A stretch of 64,000 nt of DNA from an uncultured Ignisphaera sp. (GTDB lineage: Archaea; Thermoproteota; Thermoprotei_A; Sulfolobales; Ignisphaeraceae). Positions 8,292 through 17,532 of this stretch are shown here, in pieces (the stretch's first letter is position 1; every line of letters starts with the position of its first letter). The DNA lies in contig CALJEI010000006.1 in NCBI GenBank assembly GCA_938074605.1, positions 124,001 to 188,000 on the forward strand, read 5' to 3'. The notes beneath the pieces are model-generated. The model did not search any database. It saw only the letters and a program-made list of their open reading frames with translations, and was not told the DNA's origin. The position numbers and the translations under genes are program-made.

Positions 8292-8803
8292 TTAAGGAAT
8301 TCGATATCAATGCTGCATCTAATTGGCAACTTAGTAGAGGCCCTTCTAAGAGCTTCTCTTAATACTTCAATATGCTGTTTGTAACCCAAGACTTCTATGA
8401 TTTCATCCCAGGGAGCAACAACACAGCCAACACCAATAGGCTTTCCGAAAGCTCTCCTCATACCCTCTTGTAGTCTATCAGCACCTGCGAAAGCCATCAT
8501 CTTATGCTCTCTTAGAATTTGATGAGGATATTTTCTTACAATTAGTATAAAGTTTTGTTCATTAATTTCAGTACTTAAGAATTTATGGGCCATAATTCTT
8601 GCGGCCTCTAATGCATTATGTCTTATAATCCCTCCTTCAAGAGCCTTAAGTACAAGTCTTACTTCAGAATTAAGTTTTGTATTGCCCATAACAAATTTCG
8701 TTATTTTAGATGGTGGTATACCATGTATATACTCTTTTCTTGTATATGGAGGCTTTTGTTGATGGGTATAGCATTTAGCTGGCTTTAGAGGCATTTTAAT
8801 CAA
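8288..8803 (-). CDS. rpl10e: 50S ribosomal protein L10e (uL16)
   Basis: A 171-residue L10e/uL16 protein of the large subunit near the peptidyl-transferase centre and 5S rRNA. Typical features are the N-terminal CYTHQQKPPYTRKEYIHGIP and the central KYPHQILREHKMMAFAGADRLQEGMR block. It overlaps the SpoU methylase upstream by eight bases and dph2 downstream by four, a tightly coupled operon. Confidence 0.96.
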   Translation of the reverse strand: MIKMPLKPAKCYTHQQKPPYTRKEYIHGIPPSKITKFVMGNTKLNSEVRLVLKALEGGIIRHNALEAARIMAHKFLSTEINEQNFILIVRKYPHQILREHKMMAFAGADRLQEGMRRAFGKPIGVGCVVAPWDEIIEVLGYKQHIEVLREALRRASTKLPIRCSIDIEFLK

Positions 8804-9542
8804 CCTTTTGAATTAAGTTAATTTGTGTTTCCTCCTTTTTAACTTTACTATATATTCTCCTTATAAATGTTATCAAAAGGCCTACCTCACTTTTAGATAG
8901 CAGGACTCTTCTAACTAGACGTTTAAATGATATAGCAAAGAGTCTTTTTTGAGATTCATTACTTGAAATTATTGATGCAAGTTCATCAATATACTTGTCT
9001 AAAATACGCAGCTGCTCTTCATCAGCTTTGTTGATTTTGTCTAGGATACTAGATTTTTTAAGTGCCCTATGAAGAATGTATAGGGCTATTCCTACAGCAT
9101 GGCTAAGGTTTAATATAGGGTACTCAGGATTTGATGCAATGTGTACCAGCAGATCACACTTTTCAATTTCATTACGTGTCAATCCAACGCTTTCACGGCC
9201 AAATACAATAGCAATACTGCTATATCTGGTAGCTATGTCTGCAAATTCACTTAATTCTACTGCTCTTCTAAGTAGATCTATACCTTCAGTACTTACAATA
9301 CCAGAGGTGCAAGCTGAAATACCAATACCACTTAAAGCATCATCTAAACTACCATAAATCTTGACTTTGCCACTATATAGATAATCAACACCATTTGCTG
9401 CAAACCTCTTTACCTCATCAGACCATGGATCTATCTGCGGTTTTACAATAGCTAGCTCATCAACGTCAAAATTTTTACAGAGTCTTACAATAAAACCCAT
9501 ATTTATCTCACCCTCAATACCTACGATAACAATCTTTAGCAT
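8796..9542 (-). CDS. SpoU/TrmJ-like RNA 2'-O-methyltransferase
   Basis: A SPOUT-class methyltransferase of about 248 residues. It opens IVIVGIEGEINMGFIVRLCKNF, has the motif IVFGRESVGLTRNEIEKCD near residue 114, and NPEYPILNLSHAVGIALYIL that forms the knotted SAM pocket, followed by a helical C-terminal extension. This matches TrmJ-type enzymes that modify tRNA position 32; the exact target is inferred. The ATG at 9542 is preferred over GTG 9551 because AGGTG lies six bases ahead of it. Confidence 0.85.
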   Translation of the reverse strand: MLKIVIVGIEGEINMGFIVRLCKNFDVDELAIVKPQIDPWSDEVKRFAANGVDYLYSGKVKIYGSLDDALSGIGISACTSGIVSTEGIDLLRRAVELSEFADIATRYSSIAIVFGRESVGLTRNEIEKCDLLVHIASNPEYPILNLSHAVGIALYILHRALKKSSILDKINKADEEQLRILDKYIDELASIISSNESQKRLFAISFKRLVRRVLLSKSEVGLLITFIRRIYSKVKKEETQINLIQKVD

Positions 9543-9544
9543 GG

Positions 9545-10237
9545 CTAGCACCTAACTATAGCAGAGCATATAGTTTCATAAAAGAATTTACTACACTCAT
9601 AAATCTCAATATCATTACATATATTAAGTGTTTTATCTAAAAGTTTTATTATGTTTTGGGTTGATGAGAAGATGAATATTATTGTACATAAATTCTTTAA
9701 ACATATGCGTATAGCATTATTAAAGAATTCTTCCCAGACCTCAATACCTTCACTACCACCACTCCATGAAATTCCAATATGATTAAACTCTTCAACAGGT
9801 AAGTAGGGAGGATTGAAAAATACAATAGATGTAAATGAACCTCTAAGGCATTGTGCTGAGTTGCATTGGATAACATCTATATACATGTCAAGACCGTTTC
9901 TCTTTGCTGAATTCCATGAAGCATATACTGCACAAGGCGATACATCAGTTAATATTCCATATAGATGAAGTATTGTATTACTAAATAAATAGATGCTGGC
10001 ATAACCACTTCCACAGCCAATCTCTATAAATACTTCTTTATACTCATTTTTGTGTTTATTAAAGAAATCCACAACAGTTTTAGCCAGTATATGACTATCT
10101 TCAGCGGGCTCATACACATATTCATTTATTAGAATTCTTAGACCATTGTAGGTTAATTCCTTTTCTTTAGCTCTACATATATATCGGCTAATTTCACTAT
10201 ATCCTCTATAGTGAGATGTGATACTCGTTTTCTCCAT
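9545..10237 (-). CDS. HemK/Mtq2-like protein-glutamine N5-methyltransferase
   Basis: A 230-residue class I methyltransferase with the VYEPAEDSHILA signature near residue 40, the SAM loop IEIGCGSGYASIYL near 72 and the catalytic FFNPPYLP near 137, matching HemK2/Mtq2 enzymes that methylate the GGQ glutamine of release factor aRF1. The ATG at 10237 makes an 85-base overlap with the end of ksgA; the first 30 residues are not typical of the family, so a later start (for example GTG just before YEPAEDS) is possible. Confidence 0.85.
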   Translation of the reverse strand: MEKTSITSHYRGYSEISRYICRAKEKELTYNGLRILINEYVYEPAEDSHILAKTVVDFFNKHKNEYKEVFIEIGCGSGYASIYLFSNTILHLYGILTDVSPCAVYASWNSAKRNGLDMYIDVIQCNSAQCLRGSFTSIVFFNPPYLPVEEFNHIGISWSGGSEGIEVWEEFFNNAIRICLKNLCTIIFIFSSTQNIIKLLDKTLNICNDIEIYECSKFFYETICSAIVRC

Positions 10238-11037
10238 AAATCACCTTCCACTTTTACTTTATCATTAAGCTTTCTATCTATGCAGTATGCAAAAGCCTTG
10301 TACACCAATTTACGTTTATAGCTAAATAAACATTTTGTTAATTCTTCAGCAATCCTTACATATTGATTGTATGGGTTCTTACGTCTAAGAATTATAATAG
10401 CTGACGATACTTGTGGAGAAGGTATAAATAGCGAAGAAGGAATTACCCTTAAGACCTCCACATCAAATAGCATTTGCATTAATATTGAAAGCTTTCCATA
10501 GTTTTTTGTGCCAGGTTTAGAGATAATTCTCTCAGCAACATCTTTTTGTAGAGTTAATAGAGCTAGCGGTATGCTACTCTGTGCTAATGCTAATAGCAAA
10601 TGTGATGTGATATGGTATGGAATATTTCCAGTAACTAGATCTATACCCCTCATAGATGTTAATAGGGATAGTGCATCGCCTATTATAATTTCTATATTAT
10701 TGAATGTCTTTTTTACTTCTTGAAGAATGGGGGTGAATCTATGGTCAATCTCTATAGCAATTATTAACGCATCTATATTTTCATGACCTAAAAACTGTGT
10801 CAGATTTCCAATACCAGCACCAATCTCAATAACTATTGGGGATTCTTTACCTGATATTAATTCATATGATTTTTTGGCAATAAATGTTAGAATTTTTGGA
10901 TCTACTAACATTATTTGACTAAGCTTTTTTCTAAGCCTTATATTGTATTCTTTAAGTTTACTTTTCATCCATTTCAAGAGTTCTCTACGGGTATATGGTA
11001 AATCTTTACCAGGGCTCAAAATAGCCAACTCTTTCAT
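10153..11037 (-). CDS. ksgA: 16S rRNA dimethyladenosine transferase (KsgA/Dim1)
   Basis: A 294-residue KsgA/Dim1 enzyme that dimethylates two adjacent adenosines near the 3' end of 16S rRNA. Seen are IEIGAGIGNLTQFLG near residue 70, TGNIPYHITSHLL near 131 with the NxPY active-site motif, and the C-terminal rRNA-binding domain. The N-terminal motif usually read as LGQNFLVD is KLSQIMLVD here, an unusual change at a SAM-contacting loop. The long N-terminus overlaps the DUF655 gene by 32 bases; ATG at 10968 is an alternative start. Confidence 0.92.
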   Translation of the reverse strand: MKELAILSPGKDLPYTRRELLKWMKSKLKEYNIRLRKKLSQIMLVDPKILTFIAKKSYELISGKESPIVIEIGAGIGNLTQFLGHENIDALIIAIEIDHRFTPILQEVKKTFNNIEIIIGDALSLLTSMRGIDLVTGNIPYHITSHLLLALAQSSIPLALLTLQKDVAERIISKPGTKNYGKLSILMQMLFDVEVLRVIPSSLFIPSPQVSSAIIILRRKNPYNQYVRIAEELTKCLFSYKRKLVYKAFAYCIDRKLNDKVKVEGDLWRKRVSHLTIEDIVKLADIYVELKKRN

Positions 11038-11665
11038 AAAGGAGTTCTAAATACCCAAGATATTTCATATCAAGTGTTAACGGATGTGGATTAACAAATA
11101 GGTAATATTTCTCATTTCTCTGCAATTCAGCTATGATTCTGTCAACAAACATTTTTATGGGGTCATTTATCTTTAGGCGTCTCTTTACATCGTCAAAGCT
11201 TTCGAACTTCTTTTTTCTTCTCTCCTCTAATATAAGGGTTAGCGTCTTTTTACCTATACCAGGTAGAAGCTCTAAGCTATGAAGTCTAATGTTTATGGCT
11301 TCAGCTATATTTAGGAACTCTACAAATATACGCTCCTTTTCCTCTACTATTTGCTTTACATACCTAGTGGTGTTCTCCCTAGCTATTGAGGTTAGATCCT
11401 CATAAGAAAGTCTGTCAAATACTCTGTGGCCAGGCATATCAGGGGTTAGCGATAAGGGTATTCGTTCTCCAATAGCGATTATAGAACTTCTTAGAGGTAT
11501 TATTTCAACAAGTGTAAAGAATTTTGTACCTATTCCTTGTGCTACGGGTGAGGATTTGTGAAAAGTATGCTTGTCATAGGGGTTGCCCATAGGCATATAA
11601 TCTAACACTATAGCAAACTCATCTGGTATTTCTACTAGTCTTCTCCTATATTTAGGTCTCATCAC
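11006..11665 (-). CDS. DUF655 RNA-binding protein
   Basis: A 219-residue archaeal DUF655 protein. The N-terminal half is an OB-like basic domain (DKHTFHKSSPVAQGIGTKFFTLVE), and the C-terminal half has a helix-hairpin-helix (LELLPGIGKKTLTLILEERRK near residue 132). The family is found next to rpoF and L21e across archaea and is inferred to act on RNA or ribosome assembly. It lies between rpoF and ksgA in the same operon. Confidence 0.88.
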   Translation of the reverse strand: MMRPKYRRRLVEIPDEFAIVLDYMPMGNPYDKHTFHKSSPVAQGIGTKFFTLVEIIPLRSSIIAIGERIPLSLTPDMPGHRVFDRLSYEDLTSIARENTTRYVKQIVEEKERIFVEFLNIAEAINIRLHSLELLPGIGKKTLTLILEERRKKKFESFDDVKRRLKINDPIKMFVDRIIAELQRNEKYYLFVNPHPLTLDMKYLGYLELLYERVGYFEPW

Positions 11666-11741
11666 ATCCCACCTCTATAAAAAGCTCTTTTTACACAGAG
11701 CTTAGTTATAGCCTATAACCTATAGAAATGTTCATAGATTG

Positions 11742-12095
11742 TTATGGCTGTTGACAGTTTTGATTAATAAACTCTAGAATTTTATTTAAAACAGAGTCTT
11801 CAGGTACTGTCTCTTCAAAAGTAAGGAGTGTTCTAAGTTCGTCTAAACTCCTCGGTAAAATATTGAGGATCATCGATATTGTTATATCCTTTAGCTTGAA
11901 GCTCTTCAGCGTATTATACATATCTTCTACTGCCTTATCATCACACTTAGATACGTTATCAAGATACTCCAATGTTGAACGTATCAGTTCAGGGATAATG
12001 TCATAAGACGATATTTTTTCAGTGTATTCTTTGAGGATCTTCTTAGCTATAACATTTGGGATATCACGAAATTCAATGATTTCATAAGACATCAA
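11742..12095 (-). CDS. rpoF: RNA polymerase subunit F (Rpb4 homologue)
   Basis: A 117-residue helical protein homologous to Rpb4, which with subunit E forms the stalk of archaeal RNA polymerase. Recognised by the opening YEIIEFRDIPNVIAKKILKEY, the C-terminal helical segment with ILPRSLDELRTLL, and the conserved gene neighbourhood L21e-rpoF-DUF655. Length is normal. It begins 33 bases after L21e. Confidence 0.86.
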   Translation of the reverse strand: MMSYEIIEFRDIPNVIAKKILKEYTEKISSYDIIPELIRSTLEYLDNVSKCDDKAVEDMYNTLKSFKLKDITISMILNILPRSLDELRTLLTFEETVPEDSVLNKILEFINQNCQQP

Positions 12096-12128
12096 TTTTC
12101 ACTCATGATAAAGATTGTGGACATTAAT

Positions 12129-12524
12129 TTACTTTCGTAAAATGGATAATAAAGTCTTTCTTTGCTCTTTTCTTACATTTGATAGCTCTTTTAACCTAGA
12201 TAAAACCTCCTCTATTCTTTCGGTTAAATTAAAAGCAGGTTTTACATGTTCTGGCAAAAGGAATAGCTTTTTGGTCTTAGATCCTATTGAAACTTCAACT
12301 ATTAAGGCTTTATTTTTAATTCCGATAACAGTACCAACTCTACCTATATACCTTCTATGAGGCATTCCATTGTGTATTGCAGGATTAACTGTTATATATA
12401 CTTTATCGCCAGGTCTATAATCTATGGTTATGCTACTCAACGGTGGTATAGATCCACGATCTCTAATCTTCTTTTTCATAATTTTCCTAGATCTATGTCT
12501 CAAGCCTCTTGAGGGTTTCACCAT
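12129..12524 (-). CDS. rpl21e: 50S ribosomal protein L21e
   Basis: A ribosomal protein of about 131 residues, with an SH3-like barrel. The start reads VKPSRGLRHRSRKIMKKK and the core YRPGDKVYITVNPAIHNGMPHRRYIGRVGTV is diagnostic. A strong GGAGTGAT box precedes the ATG at 12524 by about five bases, favouring it over the GTG at 12533. The protein is longer than the usual 95-100 residues because of a lysine-rich C-terminal extension. Confidence 0.95.
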   Translation of the reverse strand: MVKPSRGLRHRSRKIMKKKIRDRGSIPPLSSITIDYRPGDKVYITVNPAIHNGMPHRRYIGRVGTVIGIKNKALIVEVSIGSKTKKLFLLPEHVKPAFNLTERIEEVLSRLKELSNVRKEQRKTLLSILRK

Positions 12525-12601
12525 TATTATCACTCCTCAATGAATCTCAGGATCTATAACAAAGTATAGGGGCTTACTTTACTCTACCTCTTAATTAAAG
12601 C

Positions 12602-13945
12602 TTATATATACTCATGAACATAGAGGACGTCAAGTTCTAGACACTTAGCCTGAGTCCCTAAGAATTCTGAAAAACTGGGAGAGGTCCTACCGTTATCACC
12701 GTTTATAAGTTCTTTAACATATAATCCACCTTCACATTTTATAAAAGCTTCAAATAAATTAGGAGCTAGTTGAAGTATTTTTACAGAAAATACCTTCTTT
12801 CTCCTTACAGTATCCCTTTTTCTCCTTAGGATTCTTAATGGTGTACGCTGTTGGATTATTAGACCCTTGAAATAATGTTCAAGTTCAACTATTTTGTTAG
12901 AATCAATAGGATTTTCTGTTAAAACTATAGCTCTATAGATCTTAAATGATGTTGAGGCTGATTGTTTTAATCTTGATATAAACTCTCTACTAACACTCAT
13001 TACAATTCTGAACTTTATCCATCTACTGAAATTATTTAGGGTATTCTCTAACTCAGATAGGCTGATACTTCTTTTTAGCGGATTTTTAAACTCTATTACA
13101 AGAGGTCTTCCACTTCCAAGAACCCTTACATCAACATCTTCTCTACCTGCTATGTGAAGAGCTACATCATTTGCATTAACAATAGAGGAGGCGTATTTAG
13201 CAGCATCTTCTATTGATAGTGGGTATTTTTTAGATTCATGATCCTTGGTCCATATGTTTTGTGAGATATTTCTACCTAACTTTAAGTAGTATCCAAAAAT
13301 TAATAGTGAAGGAGATTCCATTTTAATTAAATTATGAACAAGATCTACAATATATATTGTGTCTGGTTTATCAAAATCTACATTTACATTTGTTATCTGT
13401 TGGACTCTCTTGCCAATTTCTCTTTTTAATTCGCGTTTAATGCTCTCCCAATATTTTATCCGATACTCTTTAACTATACTGTTTTCACGCTCTAGAATAT
13501 CATTTGGCACAACGACTCCTATTAGAAAACTCTTTCTTGCGGTTTCTAGAATGTGTTGAGCAATACGCTTTGAATATAAATCGATTATTTCGTCAATTGT
13601 GTCATTACATATAAAACATTTTTTCATCTCATTCAATGTTTCACCATCTATACTTATTTTTAGTGCATTGAGAAGAGATTGCAGAGGAAACTTAATGTTT
13701 GGAGCAAGAAGCCTTAGTATTTCAGGTGCAGAATTATCTCCCTCTAAAATCCTTCTATGTAGCTCCATAATTATGTACGTCTTTAAAGCCTTTCCTCTTT
13801 CAGCATTATCTAGACCACGGCCAAGGTTTGCATGAAGCCTCCCTAAACATCTATTACATAGTGGATACTTTATGAGAATATCAATAGTGGTGTCCACTAA
13901 GCTGCGCATTGTGTTTATAACCTGTATTAACTGTTTATTCTTCAA
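12602..13945 (-). CDS. pus10: tRNA pseudouridine synthase Pus10
   Basis: A 447-residue Pus10, which forms pseudouridine 54 and 55 in the T loop of archaeal tRNA. The N-terminal cysteine cluster (PLCNRCLGRLH near residue 29, with CFIC near 113) forms a zinc-binding/THUMP-like domain; the catalytic domain carries GREDVDVRVLGSGRP near residue 269 with the active-site Asp. It overlaps the srp54 end by 11 bases. Two TrmY-like proteins, whose family acts on pseudouridine 54, are encoded at 24692-25890. Confidence 0.93.
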   Translation of the reverse strand: MKNKQLIQVINTMRSLVDTTIDILIKYPLCNRCLGRLHANLGRGLDNAERGKALKTYIIMELHRRILEGDNSAPEILRLLAPNIKFPLQSLLNALKISIDGETLNEMKKCFICNDTIDEIIDLYSKRIAQHILETARKSFLIGVVVPNDILERENSIVKEYRIKYWESIKRELKREIGKRVQQITNVNVDFDKPDTIYIVDLVHNLIKMESPSLLIFGYYLKLGRNISQNIWTKDHESKKYPLSIEDAAKYASSIVNANDVALHIAGREDVDVRVLGSGRPLVIEFKNPLKRSISLSELENTLNNFSRWIKFRIVMSVSREFISRLKQSASTSFKIYRAIVLTENPIDSNKIVELEHYFKGLIIQQRTPLRILRRKRDTVRRKKVFSVKILQLAPNLFEAFIKCEGGLYVKELINGDNGRTSPSFSEFLGTQAKCLELDVLYVHEYI

Positions 13946-15284
13946 TTTTTGATAAATCTATCCCAAGTTTCTTGAGAATTCCATGTCTTCTTTTAACAGT
14001 TTTTATAAAGCTGTTTATAAATTCGTAGTACTTTATAAGATCTTTAACATCATCAATGGTTGTACCTGAACCTAATGCAATTCTTAGCATCCTTGACTTA
14101 TCTAGTATATTTGGATTTCTAAGCTCTTCATATGTCATTGAATTGATTATAGCGAGCCATTTATCCATTTTTTCTTCACCTATTTTCATCTGTTTGTCAT
14201 CCAATGGTAATAGAGATAGTCCGGGTATAAGCTGGAGCACCTTTGAAAGAGGACCTAATTTTTTTATTGTTTGTATCTGAAGGTATAGATCTACTAATGT
14301 TATTTTTCCAGTGATTATACCACGACTAAGTCTCTTTTCAAGTATATTGCTATGCTCTAAGGCCTTAAGCTTCTCTATTAACGATGGTAGATCACCAAGG
14401 CCAAGAAGCCTTCCTACAAACCTTCGTGGTTCAAAAACTTCTATTTCAGGTATTTTTTCCCCTGTACCAATGAATTTTATAATAGCCTTTGTTGCTGCTA
14501 CAGCTGATAGTGCTCCTCCACCCTTAGCAGTTCCATCAAGTTTTGTTATAGCTATGGAACCTATTGGTGTAGCTTGGTGAAATCTTAGGGCAAGATCATA
14601 TGCTTTTTGACCAATTGAAGCATCTAGAATAAGCATAATTTCGTCTGGTGTTATGGAGTTCGCTATTTCACGCATTTCATTAAGGAGAGCCTCTTCTTCA
14701 TTGTAGCCATGTCTACCAGCTGTATCAACTATTATTATATTTGAGCCATTTTTAATGCACATGTCAACGCATTTCTTTGCTATTTCTATGGCGTTTCTAG
14801 AATTAGTATCGCCGCAAAATTCAACATCTATACTTTTGCTTAATTGTAGGAGTTGCTCATATGCTGCTGGTCTATATGTATCCGCACATACTAAGCATGG
14901 TTTATAGCCATATCTTTTATATATGTAGGCTATTTTAGCAGCGGTTGTTGTTTTACCTGAACCTTGTATACCTACAAGCATTATTACATATGGTGTTTCC
15001 TGTGGAAAAATTGAAGGTTTTACGTCACCTCCAAATATATTTGATAGTTCGTCATACACTATTTTTATAAACCATTCATGTTTTGATATATAGGGTGGAG
15101 GCTTTGATTTGATAGCCTTCTCTCTAATGTTATTAGTAAGTTGCTGAACTAGCTTAACATTAACGTCTGCTCTTAGTAGCGTTTTCTGAAGTTCTTTTAT
15201 AAAATTATCAACAGCTATTTCATAGCTTTCTTTTCCTTTTAAAAAATCAGCTACAATTTTTCTTAGAGATTCTAGAATTTGCAT
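13935..15284 (-). CDS. srp54: Signal recognition particle GTPase SRP54
   Basis: A 449-residue SRP54/Ffh that recognises signal peptides and, with SRP19 and 7S RNA, targets ribosomes to the membrane. An N-terminal helical bundle is followed by the G domain with GIQGSGKTT near residue 105, DTYRPAAYEQL near 136, VDTAGRHG near 186 and TKLDGTAKGGG near 248, then the M domain. The M domain is less methionine-rich than in bacteria, which is usual for thermophilic archaea. Confidence 0.96.
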   Translation of the reverse strand: MQILESLRKIVADFLKGKESYEIAVDNFIKELQKTLLRADVNVKLVQQLTNNIREKAIKSKPPPYISKHEWFIKIVYDELSNIFGGDVKPSIFPQETPYVIMLVGIQGSGKTTTAAKIAYIYKRYGYKPCLVCADTYRPAAYEQLLQLSKSIDVEFCGDTNSRNAIEIAKKCVDMCIKNGSNIIIVDTAGRHGYNEEEALLNEMREIANSITPDEIMLILDASIGQKAYDLALRFHQATPIGSIAITKLDGTAKGGGALSAVAATKAIIKFIGTGEKIPEIEVFEPRRFVGRLLGLGDLPSLIEKLKALEHSNILEKRLSRGIITGKITLVDLYLQIQTIKKLGPLSKVLQLIPGLSLLPLDDKQMKIGEEKMDKWLAIINSMTYEELRNPNILDKSRMLRIALGSGTTIDDVKDLIKYYEFINSFIKTVKRRHGILKKLGIDLSKIEE

Positions 15285-15295
15285 ATCCCTTCGCT

Positions 15296-15691
15296 TTACC
15301 TTATCCTATATATAAATCTTCTCCCTAGAGCGCTCCAATACTCTACCTCGGTACCTGGTGAGAGTTTAGATGCTATGTTTTCATCTTTAGGCATATCCAC
15401 TTCAAAGGTTTCGTAGCTTTCCAGATCCATTAGCTGTACTCTATCCCCAAGGACTGCAATTATTTGTGCTACTCTCTTATCTATTATTGGTATTTCAATT
15501 CTTTGATCAGAGGGTCCTGTGACAGTTTTTCTTGAACCTGTGAAAAGTCCAATGGCAACTAGATGAACCTTGGCACTACCATGTTTACCAGTTTTAGCCT
15601 TTGAAACATCTACAACTCTACAAGGCTCTCCATCTATTACTACATAGCTACCCTCTTTAAGATCTCCTAACTCTCCATATTCTACAGTCAT
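15296..15691 (-). CDS. eif5A: Translation initiation factor 5A
   Basis: The archaeal homologue of eIF5A/EF-P that relieves stalling at polyproline stretches. The hypusine loop reads [14 protein letters not shown] with the modified Lys in GKHGS near residue 37; an OB fold follows. ATG 15691 is preferred over 15703 because GGTG lies seven bases upstream of it. It heads the long minus-strand cluster; a TATAT-rich site at about 15741-15749 can serve this gene and the divergent gene at 15783. Confidence 0.95.
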   Translation of the reverse strand: MTVEYGELGDLKEGSYVVIDGEPCRVVDVSKAKTGKHGSAKVHLVAIGLFTGSRKTVTGPSDQRIEIPIIDKRVAQIIAVLGDRVQLMDLESYETFEVDMPKDENIASKLSPGTEVEYWSALGRRFIYRIR

Positions 15692-15740
15692 TTTTAGCAC
15701 CATAAAATGTAAATCTTAAAAACCAGATAAAAACTCTACC

Positions 15741-15749
15741 GTTTATATG
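15741..15749. promoter_or_regulatory. TATA element between divergent genes
   Basis: TTTATATGG lies about 35 bases upstream of the plus-strand start at 15783 and 50 bases from the eIF5A start at 15691. Read the other way it is CCATATAAA, so it may act in both directions. Confidence 0.45.
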
Positions 15750-15782
15750 GTAAGTAGTAAGAGGGGTATTTAGGTTTTGAAG

Positions 15783-16136
15783 ATGTCCTTAGGCACCATT
15801 AAGGAGAGGGTCTATAGGTGGATTAGTGAGAATAATGAGAAAAGTGTAGACGAGGTCTATGAAACATTCGTAGAATTTATAAAGGTGGTTGCTCCAATTA
15901 TTGATAATAGATTCAAAAGAATTGATAGGTGGAATATAGAGATACTCGATGATGCTGTTGATAGTTTGTGTGACCATCTTCATGGCAGTTCAGCTGTGAT
16001 AGCCTTATGGGATGAAATATGGGATGCTAGAATAGAAAAGCGAGGTATTAGTATGGAAAAAATAAAACTGTTTTACAGAATAATAGATGAAGTAGAGAGA
16101 AGAACTATAAATAAAAGTATACTGACTAGAACCTGA
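15783..16136 (+). CDS. Hypothetical helical protein
   Basis: About 117 residues, predicted mostly helical, with no motif I recognise. ATG 15783 is chosen over TTG 15777 because AGGT lies eight bases before it. It is divergent from eIF5A and followed 70 bases on by TFS, which has its own TATA-like sequence near 16136-16147. Codon use looks like that of its neighbours. Function unknown. Confidence 0.65.
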   Translation: MSLGTIKERVYRWISENNEKSVDEVYETFVEFIKVVAPIIDNRFKRIDRWNIEILDDAVDSLCDHLHGSSAVIALWDEIWDARIEKRGISMEKIKLFYRIIDEVERRTINKSILTRT

Positions 16137-16205
16137 TATATTTAAAAGATTTATAGGTCTAACAAGATATATCTGATTAAGACCACTGTCATGGGGGAAA
16201 CAATT

Positions 16206-16544
16206 ATGATGTTCTGTCCAGCTTGCGGATCTCTAATGATATTTGAAAAAACTAAAAGAAGATATAGATGTCCGAGATGCGGATATGAGATGCAGAATAT
16301 GAATAGCAGTAAACCAATAGTATCTAGAACTATTGTACATGGTGAAAAGGAGAAGCTAACGGTAGTTAATTCATCGAATGTTGATGTACCACCTGGGTCA
16401 GTTCTGCTCAAGGGGCATATAAGGTGTCCGAAATGTGGCTATGAGGAAGTGTATGCATGGCAGTTACAGACAAGAGCTGCTGATGAACCTCCAACAACAT
16501 TTTATAAGTGTGTAAAATGCGGCCATACATGGAGGGAATATTAA
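16206..16544 (+). CDS. tfs: Transcription factor S (TFIIS/Rpb9-like)
   Basis: About 112 residues with two zinc ribbons: FCPACGS...RCPRCGYE at the N-terminus and RCPKCGYEEVY...KCVKCGHTW at the C-terminus. The C-terminal ribbon carries the acidic hairpin expected for transcript cleavage (RAADEPPT, the Asp-Glu pair inserted in the RNA polymerase pore). ATG 16206 or 16209 is favoured because GGGGGA lies nine bases ahead; ATG 16191 is part of that box. Confidence 0.94.
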   Translation: MMFCPACGSLMIFEKTKRRYRCPRCGYEMQNMNSSKPIVSRTIVHGEKEKLTVVNSSNVDVPPGSVLLKGHIRCPKCGYEEVYAWQLQTRAADEPPTTFYKCVKCGHTWREY

Positions 16545-17104
16545 GGTAAAAAGAATTTTTCATTTCTTATATGAATACCTAAATCAAAAACATTCTTAAC
16601 AATGGCTGTTAACATTTTACCTTCTTCAATAAGTCTTTTAATATCATCCTCATCAACGAGTAGCATACCAGTACCAATAGCATACATATCGCTAGAATCT
16701 AGTACAGCAATATGGTCTCCCTTTTTTATAGGAGGTATGAAGTAATCAAGTGATGCTAATAGTAAATCCTTTCCATATAGAAAGGCTTTTACACCCTGCG
16801 GCTTAGCAACGACACTACAGCCATGGCTATAACTATACCTTTTACTAAGATTAAATAGATGGGGCGAAGGAATAAATTTCTCATTATATATCCAGCCACA
16901 CAGAAGACCAAAGCCTATAACCTTGGCATCTGAAATATTTGTAAGAAAATTTGTTAAATCCTTTGAAACCAGTGTTACTATAACCCAACCTCTTTTAGAA
17001 TAAAATGACTTAACTAAAAAGTTATTTAGAATGAAGTCTACAAATTTTGATCCAATACATCTAGATACATACTTGTAAAACAATTCATGGATATGTTCTG
17101 CCAT
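16541..17104 (-). CDS. Nip7-like PUA domain protein
   Basis: About 187 residues resembling Nip7, a large-subunit biogenesis factor. The N-terminal alpha-beta domain is followed by a PUA domain near residues 95-175 (VVAKPQGVKAFLYGKDLLLASLDYF, then GDHIAVLDSSDMYAIGTGMLL). It converges on TFS with a four-base overlap. ATG 17104 is preferred, as a GTGAT box lies upstream. RNA binding is inferred from the PUA domain. Confidence 0.82.
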   Translation of the reverse strand: MAEHIHELFYKYVSRCIGSKFVDFILNNFLVKSFYSKRGWVIVTLVSKDLTNFLTNISDAKVIGFGLLCGWIYNEKFIPSPHLFNLSKRYSYSHGCSVVAKPQGVKAFLYGKDLLLASLDYFIPPIKKGDHIAVLDSSDMYAIGTGMLLVDEDDIKRLIEEGKMLTAIVKNVFDLGIHIRNEKFFLP

Positions 17105-17458
17105 GGTAAGCATCACTGAATAAGTTAGAATGAGCAGCTTATAGCCTCTCGTGATTATTGATTAAGAATATAATGACCTACAATGGCAGGGGTATGCATT
17201 TCTTCGGCGACCATCCTATCTCATATCACTCTAATCAAATACTTTATGGGCTTTCCTAATACGTGAGCATATATTAGGCATAGAATTAGATACTTTAGTA
17301 TGAATGCAGATATAAGAAGATGATATATGGTTTCATTATAACTGAAAATCTTATTCTATAGGATGGGAAGAGGCTAGTTTCGCAAAGAACAGATAAATTT
17401 AAATCCCTAAACCACATATAGATCACAAATAGACCATGCACGCCAGCTAACTTTGGTT
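17105..17458. other. Gene-free interval upstream of tRNA-Val
   Basis: About 350 bases without a convincing gene. The right part contains the tRNA promoter candidates ATAAATTTAAAT (17393-17404) and ACATATAGA (17414-17422). Nothing else is recognised. Confidence 0.5.
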
Positions 17459-17532
17459 GGGCCCGTCGTCTAGTCTGGTAGGACGCCGCCCTTACGAGGC
17501 GGAGGTCCGGGGTTCAAATCCCCGCGGGCCCA
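17459..17532 (+). tRNA. tRNA-Val (anticodon TAC)
   Basis: Plus-strand cloverleaf: acceptor GGGCCCG/CGGGCCC, anticodon stem CCGCC/GGCGG around loop CTTACGA (anticodon TAC, reads GTA), T arm CGGGG-TTCAAAT-CCCCG, discriminator A at 17532. The CCA end is not encoded. No intron is visible. Confidence 0.97.

Noticed and set aside
10153-10237. A non-canonical start for the HemK/Mtq2-like gene, as for pheS
   Set aside because: No ribosome binding site stands before an ATT or ATA codon there, and an ATG and an in-frame GTG are both available.
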